From Blastopirellula sediminis (GTDB lineage Bacteria > Planctomycetota > Planctomycetia > Pirellulales > Pirellulaceae), in the NCBI RefSeq assembly GCF_020966755.1, contig NZ_JAJKFT010000010.1, positions 1,700,720 to 1,764,719 on the forward strand: a DNA stretch of 64,000 nucleotides. The letters are read 5' to 3'. Positions 33,648 to 42,061 of the stretch are shown in pieces. The notes beneath the pieces were generated by a model. That model worked only from the letters and a program-made list of their open reading frames with translations, searched no databases and was not told the origin of the DNA. Position 1 is the stretch's first letter, and every line of letters starts with the position of its first letter. The translations under genes and the position numbers were made by a program.

Positions 33648-33932
33648 TCACTCGACGTTGCGGTTTCTTCCGCCTAGCACGGCCAGCGCGGCGGCGAACA
33701 GCGCACCGCCGATTACCGACCAGATGATTGGAAACGTCGCGCCTCCAATCTGGACCGCCAGGAAATCGCCGATGCCGACCAATCGCGACAACCAGGCGCC
33801 GAGTAGCGCTCCGATGAATCCGAGAGCGATGGAGACGAGACAACCGCCGTGTGAATAGCCTGCGAGCGATTGGGCGATCGAACCGCAGACTCCAGCGATC
33901 AACAGTAACAACAAGAATTCGATCAGGGTCAT
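33648..33932 (-). CDS. GlsB/YeaQ/YmgE-type small membrane protein
   Basis: 94 residues from the ATG at 33932, where GAGG lies 11 nt upstream; an ATG at 33941 is too close to that ribosome site. Three glycine-rich membrane segments are visible (TLIEFLLLLLIAGVCGSIAQ; GCLVSIALGFIGALLGAWL; FPIIWSVIGGALFAAALAVL). This is the GlsB/YeaQ (transglycosylase-associated) family of small stress-induced membrane proteins; no catalytic activity is established. It is divergent from the kinase gene, with a strong sigma-54-like promoter at 33985-34000. Confidence 0.87.
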   Translation of the reverse strand: MTLIEFLLLLLIAGVCGSIAQSLAGYSHGGCLVSIALGFIGALLGAWLSRLVGIGDFLAVQIGGATFPIIWSVIGGALFAAALAVLGGRNRNVE

Positions 33933-33984
33933 GGCGACCATTACCTCAAAAAGAGTGGGCAAGAGTTTTTCAGCAGGCCAGCGA

Positions 33985-34000
33985 TGCAACCGCCGCGCCA
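33985..34000 (-). promoter_or_regulatory. Sigma-54 (-24/-12) promoter for the GlsB-like gene
   Basis: Reverse strand TGGCGCGGCGGTTGCA against TGGCAY-R-N4-TTGCW, with exact GG-N10-GC spacing and a perfect TTGCA half. The predicted start is near 33974, about 42 nt before the ATG. Confidence 0.72.
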
Positions 34001-34069
34001 AAACGGGGTCGCACAGTTTTGCGATCCGTACTGCGAAAGGAGCTTGTCGAGCGCTGAGGAGTAAGGGAA

Positions 34070-36928
34070 GTGGACGCAACTGATCCGCCGAAGAAGTTAT
34101 TTCTCCGACTGATGGAGGCGTTCGCCGTGGGCGATTCGCTACCAGATTCCGTGCGCCGCATTTTGCCTTGGCTGTTGTACGAGTTCGAATGTCGCTTTGG
34201 CTGCGTCACCGTGCCGAGCGACTCCGCCGATTCGCGAACCCTTTCCGCCCAGCTCTGGCACCCTGATGAACTGGTCGACAGCGACGAAGTGCTGAAACGC
34301 TTACGTCACCAAGGCGATCAAAATACGCCGGTCGAAGCGAGCGAAGCGGTGCTCCGGGCGTTTCTCGAAAAGGGTGCGGTCGTCGAAACGCTCGATACGA
34401 CTGCGGATGGAGACGCGGCGCTGGCGGTGGTGGTGATTCCAGTCTTTCTGAATGACGCGCCGCTGTTGGCGGTCGAACTGTTTGGCCCCGCCGAGAAGTT
34501 ACAGGGGCCCGAGTTCGAGTCAAAGCTGACCGACGCGACGCATGGGCTGTCGGTGTTGGCCGCATGTTGGCGCCGGGACGAATCGTACCAGCGGCTCGCG
34601 CAGATCGTCGACTCGTCGTACGACGCGATCATCAGTCGCGATCTGGATGATACGATCACCAGTTGGAACTCCGGCGCCGAAGCGGTCTATGGTTACCCGG
34701 CCGAGGAAGCGATCGGCCGCCCGATTTCGATCCTTTTTCCGCCGACGCGCCGGGAGGAAGAAGCGGAGATCCTGGAAGCGCGCCGCACCGGAAAGCGTTT
34801 AACGCAGTTTGAAACCGAACGGCGTCGCCGCGACGGACGAATGATCTCGGTTTCGATCACCACGTCGCCGCTGTGCGACGCCAGCGGGCGGATCGTGGGG
34901 GTGTCGACGATCGAGCGGGATATCTCCCAACGAATTCAAGCCGAACGTGAACTGCAAAAAGCGAAAGCGGCGGCCGAGCGGGCCAATCGGGCGCGGAGCG
35001 AATTTCTGGCGAACGTCAGTCACGAGATCCGCACGCCGATGAATGCGATTATCGGCATGACTAGATTGTCGCTGGCCGAAGAGCTGCCGGAAGCGGTGCG
35101 TGAATATGTCGAAACGGCGAACTCGTCGGCCCATACGCTGTTGAGCCTATTGAACGACATCCTCGATTTTTCCAAGATCGAGTCAGGCAAGTTCACGATC
35201 GATCGGAGCGAGTTCAACTTGCGCCAGACGATCGACGCAACGATGCGGGCCCTATCGGAACGAGCCTTCTCGAAAGGGTTGGAGCTGGCGATCGATTTCG
35301 ATTCGCGGATTCCGGATCAACTGGTCGGCGATGAGATTCGCTTGCGGCAGATCATTACCAACCTGGTCTCGAACGCCGTGAAGTTCACCGAGCGGGGAGA
35401 GGTGCTGCTGTCGGTCAAGTTGCTCCGGCGGTTCCCGCGAGACGTGCGGATTCGTTTTACGGTCAGCGATACCGGGGTCGGCATCACCGACGCCGACCAG
35501 AAGCGGATCTTTGAGCCGTTCACGCAAGTCGACAGCTCTTCGACGCGTAACTTTGGGGGTAGCGGGTTAGGGCTGACGATTTGCCATGAACTGCTGCAAC
35601 TGATGGGAGGTCAGTTGGAACTAAAAAGCGAACCAGGCGTCGGCAGTCGCTTCTCGTTCTCGCTGTTGTTTCCGAGAGCCAGGACGGCGGAGAACCGACT
35701 ACGAGCGGCCGTGTTGCCGCCGGAGTTCGCCGGGATGCAAGTGCTGGTGGTCGACGACAACGAGACGAACCGCAAAATCTTGCGCGAACTGCTGCGAGCG
35801 TGGGATCTCGACGCGTTTACCACTTCAGACGCCGAGGAGGCGATTCGGCTCTTCCGCGAGAAACAGCAAGTCGGCGATCCGTTCGACCTGGTGCTGATCG
35901 ACGCTTTGATGCCGGGGATCGACGGGTATGATCTCTGCAAGCGTTTGAATGAAGTCGCCGGCAAGACGCCGCCGATCGTGTTGATGGCGGCGCCGAGCGA
36001 TCGCTATCACTTTCGCGAACGGGAGGAAGACTTGCCGATCCGGGCAACCTTGGCCAAGCCGATCACCGCTTCGAGTCTGCATGATTCGTTGGTCGAAGCG
36101 GTCTCGATTGCGGCGCCGGAGAGTCAGCGGACTCGTTCGGTCGAGGTGCTGACGAGCTTTCACGCGCTCCGCGTGCTGCTGGTCGAGGATACGGCCGCCA
36201 ATCGTAAGCTGGTGACCAGTCTGCTGAAGAAGCGAGGGCATATCGTCGTCGAGGCGCATAATGGGCGCGAATCGCTCGAAAAATTCCGGGATGACGACTT
36301 TGACGTCATTCTGATGGATGTGCAAATGCCGATTATGGACGGGTTGCAGACAACCGCGGCGATACGGCAAATTGAACGCGAAGAAGACTACGAACCGACT
36401 CCGATCATCGCGATGACCGCGCATGCGATGCAGGGAGATCGCGAAAAGTGCCTTGGCGCCGGCATGGACGCTTACATTTCCAAGCCGATCGACATCGACG
36501 ATCTGCTTGCTACCCTGGAAAGTTTGGCCAACGATTTCAACAACCATATGAACGGCGAAAACGAATCAAATCGGATCGAGATCCGTCCCCAGGAAGAGCC
36601 GCTGCAATTGGAGGCGACGCTCGATCGGTTGGGAGGAGATCTGGAGTTGTTCCGCGACTTTGTCGAGTTTTATGACGAAGACGCCAAAGCGTTGCTCGAG
36701 AATCTTGCCGACGCGGCGCGGACGAAAGACGTTCGTCGCTTGGAACGAGTCGCTCACAGTTTGAAAGGACTGGCCGGCAACGTCGGCGGCGAAGCGGCGG
36801 CGACTGCGGCGGCCAAAGTGGAGGAAGCGGCGCGCAGCGGCAACTTGGAAGAGTCGCAGGGGATGATCGCTTCGTTGACGTCGGAGCTCGATCGTCTGGC
36901 CAAAGCGCTCGAACCTTTCCGGCGCTAA
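34070..36928 (+). CDS. Cytosolic hybrid histidine kinase (PAS-HisKA-HATPase-REC-REC-HPt)
   Basis: 952 residues from the GTG at 34070 (ribosome site GAGGAGTAAGGGAA). Residues 1-165 look GAF-like. PAS covers about 170-290. HisKA has phospho-accepting His318 (FLANVSHEIRTPMNAI). The HATPase has N435 (NLVSNAVKFT), DTGVGI and FGGSGLGLT boxes. Receiver 1 has Asp611 and receiver 2 Asp750 (ILMDVQMPIMDG). The C-terminal HPt has His896 (RVAHSLKGLAGN). It is a BarA/TorS-like phosphorelay kinase, but with no membrane segment, so the signal is probably cytosolic. Its likely output is the sigma-54 activator at 38617-40059; this is inferred from position. Confidence 0.93.
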   Translation: MDATDPPKKLFLRLMEAFAVGDSLPDSVRRILPWLLYEFECRFGCVTVPSDSADSRTLSAQLWHPDELVDSDEVLKRLRHQGDQNTPVEASEAVLRAFLEKGAVVETLDTTADGDAALAVVVIPVFLNDAPLLAVELFGPAEKLQGPEFESKLTDATHGLSVLAACWRRDESYQRLAQIVDSSYDAIISRDLDDTITSWNSGAEAVYGYPAEEAIGRPISILFPPTRREEEAEILEARRTGKRLTQFETERRRRDGRMISVSITTSPLCDASGRIVGVSTIERDISQRIQAERELQKAKAAAERANRARSEFLANVSHEIRTPMNAIIGMTRLSLAEELPEAVREYVETANSSAHTLLSLLNDILDFSKIESGKFTIDRSEFNLRQTIDATMRALSERAFSKGLELAIDFDSRIPDQLVGDEIRLRQIITNLVSNAVKFTERGEVLLSVKLLRRFPRDVRIRFTVSDTGVGITDADQKRIFEPFTQVDSSSTRNFGGSGLGLTICHELLQLMGGQLELKSEPGVGSRFSFSLLFPRARTAENRLRAAVLPPEFAGMQVLVVDDNETNRKILRELLRAWDLDAFTTSDAEEAIRLFREKQQVGDPFDLVLIDALMPGIDGYDLCKRLNEVAGKTPPIVLMAAPSDRYHFREREEDLPIRATLAKPITASSLHDSLVEAVSIAAPESQRTRSVEVLTSFHALRVLLVEDTAANRKLVTSLLKKRGHIVVEAHNGRESLEKFRDDDFDVILMDVQMPIMDGLQTTAAIRQIEREEDYEPTPIIAMTAHAMQGDREKCLGAGMDAYISKPIDIDDLLATLESLANDFNNHMNGENESNRIEIRPQEEPLQLEATLDRLGGDLELFRDFVEFYDEDAKALLENLADAARTKDVRRLERVAHSLKGLAGNVGGEAAATAAAKVEEAARSGNLEESQGMIASLTSELDRLAKALEPFRR

Positions 36929-37078
36929 GCGATATTGCGCCTGGTCGTCGCTCGTCCAGTGCGATAGCGGCGGAATCATTTCCGATCGATCAGACAGTCG
37001 ATTTCTATTCGACTGCGGTAAATCTAACTCGTTGCATACGCGGCGATTGCGCGATTCTCCCCTCTCCGGCGCAGAGTT

Positions 37079-37094
37079 TGGCATACCAGCTGCA
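37079..37094 (+). promoter_or_regulatory. Sigma-54 (-24/-12) promoter upstream of the DUF1328 gene
   Basis: TGGCATACCAGCTGCA against TGGCAY-R-N4-TTGCW has one mismatch (C for the first T of TTGC) and exact GG-N10-GC spacing. The predicted start is near 37105, about 70 nt before the DUF1328 ATG. Confidence 0.75.
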
Positions 37095-37176
37095 ATAGAG
37101 ATCTTTCGAAAGCAAATCTCGACGCCAAAGCGGCCGTTGAGTTCATCCAACGTTCGCCTTTCGAAAGGAGACTGTC

Positions 37177-37347
37177 ATGTTGTACTGGGCTCTGATGTTC
37201 TTCATCGTCGCGCTACTCGCTGCTGGACTTGGCTTCGGCGGCGTGGCAGGCGCTGCGGCCGGTATCGCGAAGATCTTGTTCTTCGTATTCCTGGTCTTGT
37301 TCGTCGTGAGTCTGCTGACCGGTCTGGTTCGCCGGCCTGTCGTCTAA
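37177..37347 (+). CDS. DUF1328 (YtjA-like) small membrane protein
   Basis: 56 residues. A strong ribosome site (CGAAAGGAGACTGTC) precedes the ATG. The sequence starts [20 protein letters not shown], then [20 protein letters not shown] and LFVVSLLTG, ending in basic residues. This is the two-helix layout of DUF1328. Family members are small inner-membrane proteins often induced by stress; molecular function unknown. It is the first gene behind the sigma-54-like promoter at 37079-37094. Confidence 0.92.
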   Translation: MLYWALMFFIVALLAAGLGFGGVAGAAAGIAKILFFVFLVLFVVSLLTGLVRRPVV

Positions 37348-37378
37348 ACGCAGACGCATGTCGATGATCGTTGAGAAT

Positions 37379-37401
37379 GCCGGGCGCGAGCCGCGCCCGG
37401 C
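37379..37401 (+). other. Strong GC-rich hairpin between DUF1328 and DUF2383 genes
   Basis: GCCGGGCGCG-AGC-CGCGCCCGGC forms a perfect 10-bp stem. No T-run follows, so it is more likely an RNA-stability or processing element than a terminator. Confidence 0.6.
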
Positions 37402-37475
37402 GCAGGTTAATCAGCGACGGCAAGCGAATTCGCAGGATGGAATCATTTGTCTTTCTCTTCCGCTAAGGAGCCGTC

Positions 37476-37946
37476 ATGTCTCACTTAAGTACGATTTTCC
37501 AACTAGATAAAGAGACCCTCGCGGCGCTACGAGAGCTGACGCGCGTTTTGCACGACAGCCAGTCGGCGTTAACCGACGCAGCGGCGAAGGTGCAGTGTCC
37601 GGAAACGGCGCGACTCTTTTACGACCTGGCGACGCGACGCGCCCAGCTTGGGCATGAGCTTCGTCAATACATTCAGTTAAACGCCCAAGAGCCTCCGTCG
37701 ACCGGTACGCTGAAGGGGGAAGCGCAGAAACTCTGGATGGAGCTTCGCTCCTCGGTCTCCGGCGGCAAGGCGGAATTAATTCTGGCCGACGTCGAACGGT
37801 TAGAGGACTATCTGGTCGTTGAATATAAGAAGTTGATACCAAAGACGGCCGGCAGCCCCTTGAGCGCCGTCTTTCACGAACAGTTCATTGCCGTGAAACA
37901 GGGCCGCGAACAGGTCGATGAGTTGCGGCGAAAGAAGCGGCAATAG
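37476..37946 (+). CDS. DUF2383 (ferritin-like four-helix) protein
   Basis: 156 residues, soluble, with ribosome site GCTAAGGAGCCGTC. Helices run LDKETLAALRELTRVLHDSQ, PETARLFYDLATRRAQLGHE, LRQYIQLNAQ, LKGEAQKLWMELRSSVSGGK, AELILADVERLEDYLVVEYK and KQGREQVDELRRKKRQ. The spacing and the HExxxE-like face (ALTDAAAKV...RRAQLGHELRQY) fit DUF2383 proteins, which are often encoded with stress and membrane-protein genes. Metal binding is not proven by sequence. Confidence 0.87.
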   Translation: MSHLSTIFQLDKETLAALRELTRVLHDSQSALTDAAAKVQCPETARLFYDLATRRAQLGHELRQYIQLNAQEPPSTGTLKGEAQKLWMELRSSVSGGKAELILADVERLEDYLVVEYKKLIPKTAGSPLSAVFHEQFIAVKQGREQVDELRRKKRQ

Positions 37947-37996
37947 AACTACCAAGACTTCCGAAAGGCGATCGGAAGAAGTTGGGTGATGGGAGG

Positions 37997-38031
37997 GAAC
38001 GCGGCTGCCGCTAGCAGCCGCGTTCTTTTTT
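37997..38031 (+). terminator. Intrinsic terminator/attenuator between DUF2383 and GS17M-like genes
   Basis: GAACGCGGCTGC-CGCTA-GCAGCCGCGTTC forms a perfect 12-bp stem followed by six Ts. It ends 18 nt before the next ATG, with a good ribosome site in between (AAAGGAGAAGAATC), so the downstream gene is translated only from read-through or another start. Confidence 0.9.
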
Positions 38032-38048
38032 CGCAAAGGAGAAGAATC

Positions 38049-38606
38049 ATGAGTCACGACTGTCTCATCGGCGTTTTTGAGTCATTGGAAGATTGGGAAA
38101 CGGCGCAGCGTGAGATGGAACTGCGCGGATTGACCTCCCAGCACTTTAAACTGTTGCGCGACGAGCATGACGTGCGTGCACTCGCGCCGCGCATCTCACT
38201 GCAAACCGATCAGGCGAAGCCGTGGATGCTATGGGGAGCGGCGATTGGCGGCGCGTTTGGCGTGCTCGGAGCCATTTTGGCGGCGTACACGATGGGGAGC
38301 GAACTCGCCTTTAGCGGCGCTCCGGTCGTGATCGCGTTCACCTGTGCGATCGTCGGCGCCCTGATCGGCGGTTTCTCCGGCTGGGGAATTCCCCGCGATC
38401 AGGAAGCGGACGTCGTCAAGCTGTTGGCGGGTCGCAAGGGAGTAGTCGTCCGCGGCAATCCAGAGCAACTGGCGCAAGCCGAACACGCACTGCGTGCGGC
38501 CGACGCCGCGGCGATTCGATATTTCGCCGAGTCGTCGGACCCGACCGATCGAATCGCTCAAGGAATCGACATGGCGAAAGAAAGCCGTCCGCATCACGCG
38601 ACGTAA
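38049..38606 (+). CDS. General stress protein 17M-like (YflT) protein with two membrane segments
   Basis: 185 residues from the ATG at 38049 (AAAGGAGAAGAATC upstream); the longer in-frame start runs through the terminator and is rejected. The N-terminal domain (DCLIGVFESLEDWETAQREM...FKLLRDEHDV) resembles the GS17M/YflT domain that opens stress proteins. Two glycine-rich helices (MLWGAAIGGAFGVLGAILAA; PVVIAFTCAIVGALIGGFSG) follow, then a strand-helix ending VVVRGNPEQLAQAEHALRAA. It probably inserts in the inner membrane. Upstream lies a terminator that may attenuate it. Confidence 0.85.
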   Translation: MSHDCLIGVFESLEDWETAQREMELRGLTSQHFKLLRDEHDVRALAPRISLQTDQAKPWMLWGAAIGGAFGVLGAILAAYTMGSELAFSGAPVVIAFTCAIVGALIGGFSGWGIPRDQEADVVKLLAGRKGVVVRGNPEQLAQAEHALRAADAAAIRYFAESSDPTDRIAQGIDMAKESRPHHAT

Positions 38607-38616
38607 GAGGACGAGG

Positions 38617-40059
38617 TTAGTCGTCCCCTTTCACCACTTGTTCGACGGTGATGCCGAGCGCCCGCATCTTGTGACGAAGGCTGCCGCGAGTAATTCCGAG
38701 CAGCGCGGCCGCCTTCGACTGATTGCCGCCGGTCTTGTCGAGAACGAACGAGAGCAATCGCTGCTCCATCCACTCAAGCGATTCGGCGTACATATCTTCT
38801 GAGCCGCGCGATTCAAGCTGTGCCAGGAATATGTCGAACGCATCCTCGTTGCTGCCGTGCGACTCGCTGCTGCGCGATGGAGTCGGTCCGCCGAACAATT
38901 CGGGCGGCAGCCATTCCGGAGCGAGCACGGTCGACGTCGCCATCAACATTGACTTGCGCAGCACCCCTTGCAGCTCACGAATGTTGCCGGGCCAGTCGTA
39001 CGCTTTCAAGCGAGCCAACGATTCGGCGGACAGGCCGGTGATCTCTTTCCCCAACTGCCTATTGAACTGCTTCAGGAAGTATTGGACCAGTTGCTCGAGG
39101 TCGCCGTCCCGATCGCGAAGCGGCGGAATCGCGATCTCGAACGACTTTAGCCGATGGAACAAGTCCAAGCGGAAGTCGCCGTCGGCGATCATTTCTTCCA
39201 GGTCGCGATTGGTCGCCGAGATGATCCGAACGTCGGTCGTGATCGTTTCGGTCCCGCCGAGCCGCTCAAACCGTTGGTCCTGCAACAGCCGGAGGACCTT
39301 GGCCTGAATCGTCAGCGACATGTCGCCTACTTCGTCCAGGAAGATCGTGCCGCCGTTGCATTGCTCGAACTTACCGATGCGGCGCGAGTCGGCCCCGGTG
39401 AAGGCGCCTTTCTCGTGACCGAACAGTTCGCTTTCCAGCAGCGTTTCGCTCAGCGCGGCGCAGTTGACCGCCAAAAACGGCTGGTTGTTTCGATTGCTGT
39501 GCTGGTAAATCGCGCGAGCGATCAGCTCTTTACCGCTCCCGCTTTCGCCGCGGATCAGCACGTTCACATTCTGGGCGGCGACGCGGCCCACTTCTTTGTA
39601 GACGGCCAGCATCTGCGGGCTACGGCCGACCAAGAGATCGCCGCTTTCGTGGTCGTCCGCTTGCTGCGGCGTCAGCACGACCGGCTCATGCATCAAGCGG
39701 CGGTTTTCGATCGCCCGTTCGACCAGCTCCTGCACCATGCCGACGTCGAGCGGCTTGACCAGGTAATCGTAAGCGCCCAGCTTCATCGCTTCGATCGTCG
39801 TCTCGCTGTCGTCGCGACCGGTGACGAAAATGATCGGCAGCTTGGAATCGATCTTGCGAATCTGCCGCGCCAAGTCGAGACCGCTGATCTCGGGAAGCAT
39901 GATGTCGAGCAACAGCACGTCGATCGTGTGTTTCTCGATCAGGGGAATGACCTCGTCGGCGCGCTGCGAGGTTAAAACTTCAACGTCGCTACCTTCAAAG
40001 CAACGCTGGACTAAGCGCGCTACGGCTCGATCGTCGTCAACGACAAGAATCTGCGTCAT
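38617..40059 (-). CDS. NtrC-family sigma-54-dependent response regulator
   Basis: 480 residues. Receiver domain: acidic pair (VVDDDRAV), phospho-Asp52 (LLLDIMLPEISG) and a conserved Lys (YLVKPLD). The AAA+ domain has Walker A GESGSGKE, the sigma-54 contact loop GAFTGA (about residue 216) and Walker B GGTIFLDEVGDM. A Fis-type helix-turn-helix ends the protein (NQSKAAALLGITRGSLRHKM). All residues needed for activation with sigma-54 RNA polymerase are present. It lies next to genes with sigma-54-type promoters and the hybrid kinase. Confidence 0.95.
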   Translation of the reverse strand: MTQILVVDDDRAVARLVQRCFEGSDVEVLTSQRADEVIPLIEKHTIDVLLLDIMLPEISGLDLARQIRKIDSKLPIIFVTGRDDSETTIEAMKLGAYDYLVKPLDVGMVQELVERAIENRRLMHEPVVLTPQQADDHESGDLLVGRSPQMLAVYKEVGRVAAQNVNVLIRGESGSGKELIARAIYQHSNRNNQPFLAVNCAALSETLLESELFGHEKGAFTGADSRRIGKFEQCNGGTIFLDEVGDMSLTIQAKVLRLLQDQRFERLGGTETITTDVRIISATNRDLEEMIADGDFRLDLFHRLKSFEIAIPPLRDRDGDLEQLVQYFLKQFNRQLGKEITGLSAESLARLKAYDWPGNIRELQGVLRKSMLMATSTVLAPEWLPPELFGGPTPSRSSESHGSNEDAFDIFLAQLESRGSEDMYAESLEWMEQRLLSFVLDKTGGNQSKAAALLGITRGSLRHKMRALGITVEQVVKGDD

Positions 40060-40247
40060 AGATGTATAGAGACAAGCGGGTCGTCCGCGTCCCTCCTCAA
40101 AGGTAAACCCCGGCTAGCGACAGTTTACCTCCTGACGTATCGACCAGTCTAGTTGCGACCGGTCTGGACGAGGGGTTTGAGCGAAACTTTGTGGAACTGC
40201 CGCAAATAGCGGGGAGCCGAACGCAAGGAAGAATGGCGAAATTAAGC

Positions 40248-41810
40248 TCACTGCGCCAGCGTTTCGTCGGCCGTCACTGGTCGTTGCATCTGCTCGAGGT
40301 GAATCTGATCGATGTCCAGGCAAGCGCTTTCGACGTAGATGCCGATTTTTCCTTCCGAAAAAGTTTGATCGGCCAGGGAAATCACGATGCGGTGATCGAT
40401 TGAAAACTCGATATAGCTTCCGTAAGCGACCAGGCGAATTTCGCACGGACGATCCAAACGGCTTCTCCAGTAGCCGGCCTGGAGCGTATCGAAACTCATC
40501 ATATGCTCGCCGGTGGCGGAATTATCGGTTCGCCACGACCGCAATTGGGCGACGCCTCGATACATATCGAGCGATAGGAAGTAGCCGTCCTGCGACTCGG
40601 GATCGATCCGGAAGACGAGCCCGCACTTGCCGTTTCCTTGCATGTCGAGCCGCGCTCGAAAGCGAAAACAGTTGACCGTCGCGCCGAAGAGAAACGCTTG
40701 GAACCCGTAGTCGTTGCGAAGGCGAATCGAGCCGGCGTCATGATTCACCTCGGCCGAACCATCCTTGTCGGTCAGCATTTTCGAGATCTGGAAGACCTCG
40801 GGGGTCGCGTCCGACTTGATCTGTTGATCAAAGCCCTCGAACGACGCGACCTGCAATTGTCCATCGGACAACTGCCGAATCCGTTTGGGCGGGGGCAACA
40901 GGTTTTTCACCGTGCGCCGCGTGATGTCGTGCGAGTAGAAATTCCAGATCATCGGGCCATGATCGTCGAAGCAGATTCGCCCGGCGTAGTTTCCCTTCGG
41001 CAGCAGCACGTTGTCGAAAAAGTTCGCCCACGGCTTTTCGAGATCGGCCGCGTGCCAATACCGAATCTTCGCATCTTCCCGAATGCTGCCGATCAGGTAG
41101 CGTTCGCCGCGCAGTTTCATCAGGTTGGGAACTTCGATGTCGTCGTAGAGCCCAGGATGAAAGAGACTCGGATGCGATTCGAATTGATTCTCCGCCACTT
41201 CTTCCAGCAGCGAAACGCAGCCGCGGCGGCAGACGGGACCATCAGGAACGCGAGCCGCAGCCAACAGCCAGCCCCGTCCCTCGTCGTGATAGTAAAACGG
41301 ATCGCGCCAGCTGATCCAGCGGCGACCTTCGGAGAGTTTGCTTTCGTAGTAAGGCGCCGGCGACTCAAGCGGGAAGTGGCTCTCTTCGTCATACGGCGCG
41401 TTGACCAGACTGGCCGGCGCATTGGTCACGCGGCAGCGCTTGCATTGATTCACCCAGCGGACCGGCGCTTTGACCCATTGATACAAGTCGTCGCTGGTCG
41501 CCATGCCGAGTCGCTGTACGAGGCCGTTATCGTGCTGCGAAAGGCCGGTGTAGAACATCCGCCACGAGCCCGGCTTGTACGGATTCGGCGAAACGTGCAT
41601 CGTCCAGAGCATCGAATCGTCCCACGCGCCGGGATGGCCGATGAAGAGAGCGTTTTCGACCCGATGCCACGCCAGGCCGTCATCGCTGACCGCATGGGCG
41701 ATAAAGTCGTGATTCGGCAGGACGAGATGAAACAGGTGGTAGACCCCGTCGTGATAGACGACGTCGACGTCTCCCATCGTTTTGCGGCCGCTATCCGACT
41801 CATGGTACAT
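40248..41810 (-). CDS. GH32-like five-bladed propeller protein with C-terminal jelly-roll
   Basis: 520 residues, no signal peptide evident. The N-terminal half reads like a GH32/GH43-type propeller (MGDVDVVYHDGVYHLFHL; HAVSDDGLAWHRVENALFIG; DDSMLWTMHVSPNP; MATSDDLYQWVKAP; ISWRDPFYYHDEGRGWLLAA; DIEVPNLMKL). Catalytic Asp/Glu positions are plausible (DVDV, WRDPF, EVPN) but the classical sucrose-box is not clear. The C-terminal domain (LDMQGNGKCGLVFRID... FSIDHRIVISLADQTFSEGK) is a beta-sandwich like those of GH32 enzymes. It probably processes a carbohydrate; substrate unknown. Confidence 0.78.
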   Translation of the reverse strand: MYHESDSGRKTMGDVDVVYHDGVYHLFHLVLPNHDFIAHAVSDDGLAWHRVENALFIGHPGAWDDSMLWTMHVSPNPYKPGSWRMFYTGLSQHDNGLVQRLGMATSDDLYQWVKAPVRWVNQCKRCRVTNAPASLVNAPYDEESHFPLESPAPYYESKLSEGRRWISWRDPFYYHDEGRGWLLAAARVPDGPVCRRGCVSLLEEVAENQFESHPSLFHPGLYDDIEVPNLMKLRGERYLIGSIREDAKIRYWHAADLEKPWANFFDNVLLPKGNYAGRICFDDHGPMIWNFYSHDITRRTVKNLLPPPKRIRQLSDGQLQVASFEGFDQQIKSDATPEVFQISKMLTDKDGSAEVNHDAGSIRLRNDYGFQAFLFGATVNCFRFRARLDMQGNGKCGLVFRIDPESQDGYFLSLDMYRGVAQLRSWRTDNSATGEHMMSFDTLQAGYWRSRLDRPCEIRLVAYGSYIEFSIDHRIVISLADQTFSEGKIGIYVESACLDIDQIHLEQMQRPVTADETLAQ

Positions 41811-41894
41811 GCGCGTGTTCGCTCCAGCTGCTGGATCAAGGCTTTCCCTTTAATCTAGCATGTTTCGGCGAACGTTCCGACCGCATTTCTCTTT

Positions 41895-42043
41895 ACTAGC
41901 CCGCAGCGCAAGCAAGGGAATGCGGCCGCAAGTAAATGACGAATGTCGAAGCTCGAATGACGAAACCTCTCTGATTCGACATTCTGGTTTCGACATTCGT
42001 CATTCAGCCCGACGCATTCCCTCGGCTCGCGCCTCGGGCTAGT
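41895..42043. repeat. Complete family-A inverted-repeat element with nested core
   Basis: Outer arms ACTAGCCCGCAGCGCAAGC(A)AGGGAATGCG against CGCATTCCCTCGGCTCGCGC then CTCGGGCTAGT (mismatches). The core contains AATGACGAATGTCGAA repeated in inverse orientation, as in the copy at 45776-45926. It lies between the GH32-like and toroid genes, both reverse-strand. Confidence 0.85.
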
Positions 42044-42061
42044 GTCGGATTCGTTCGGGCT

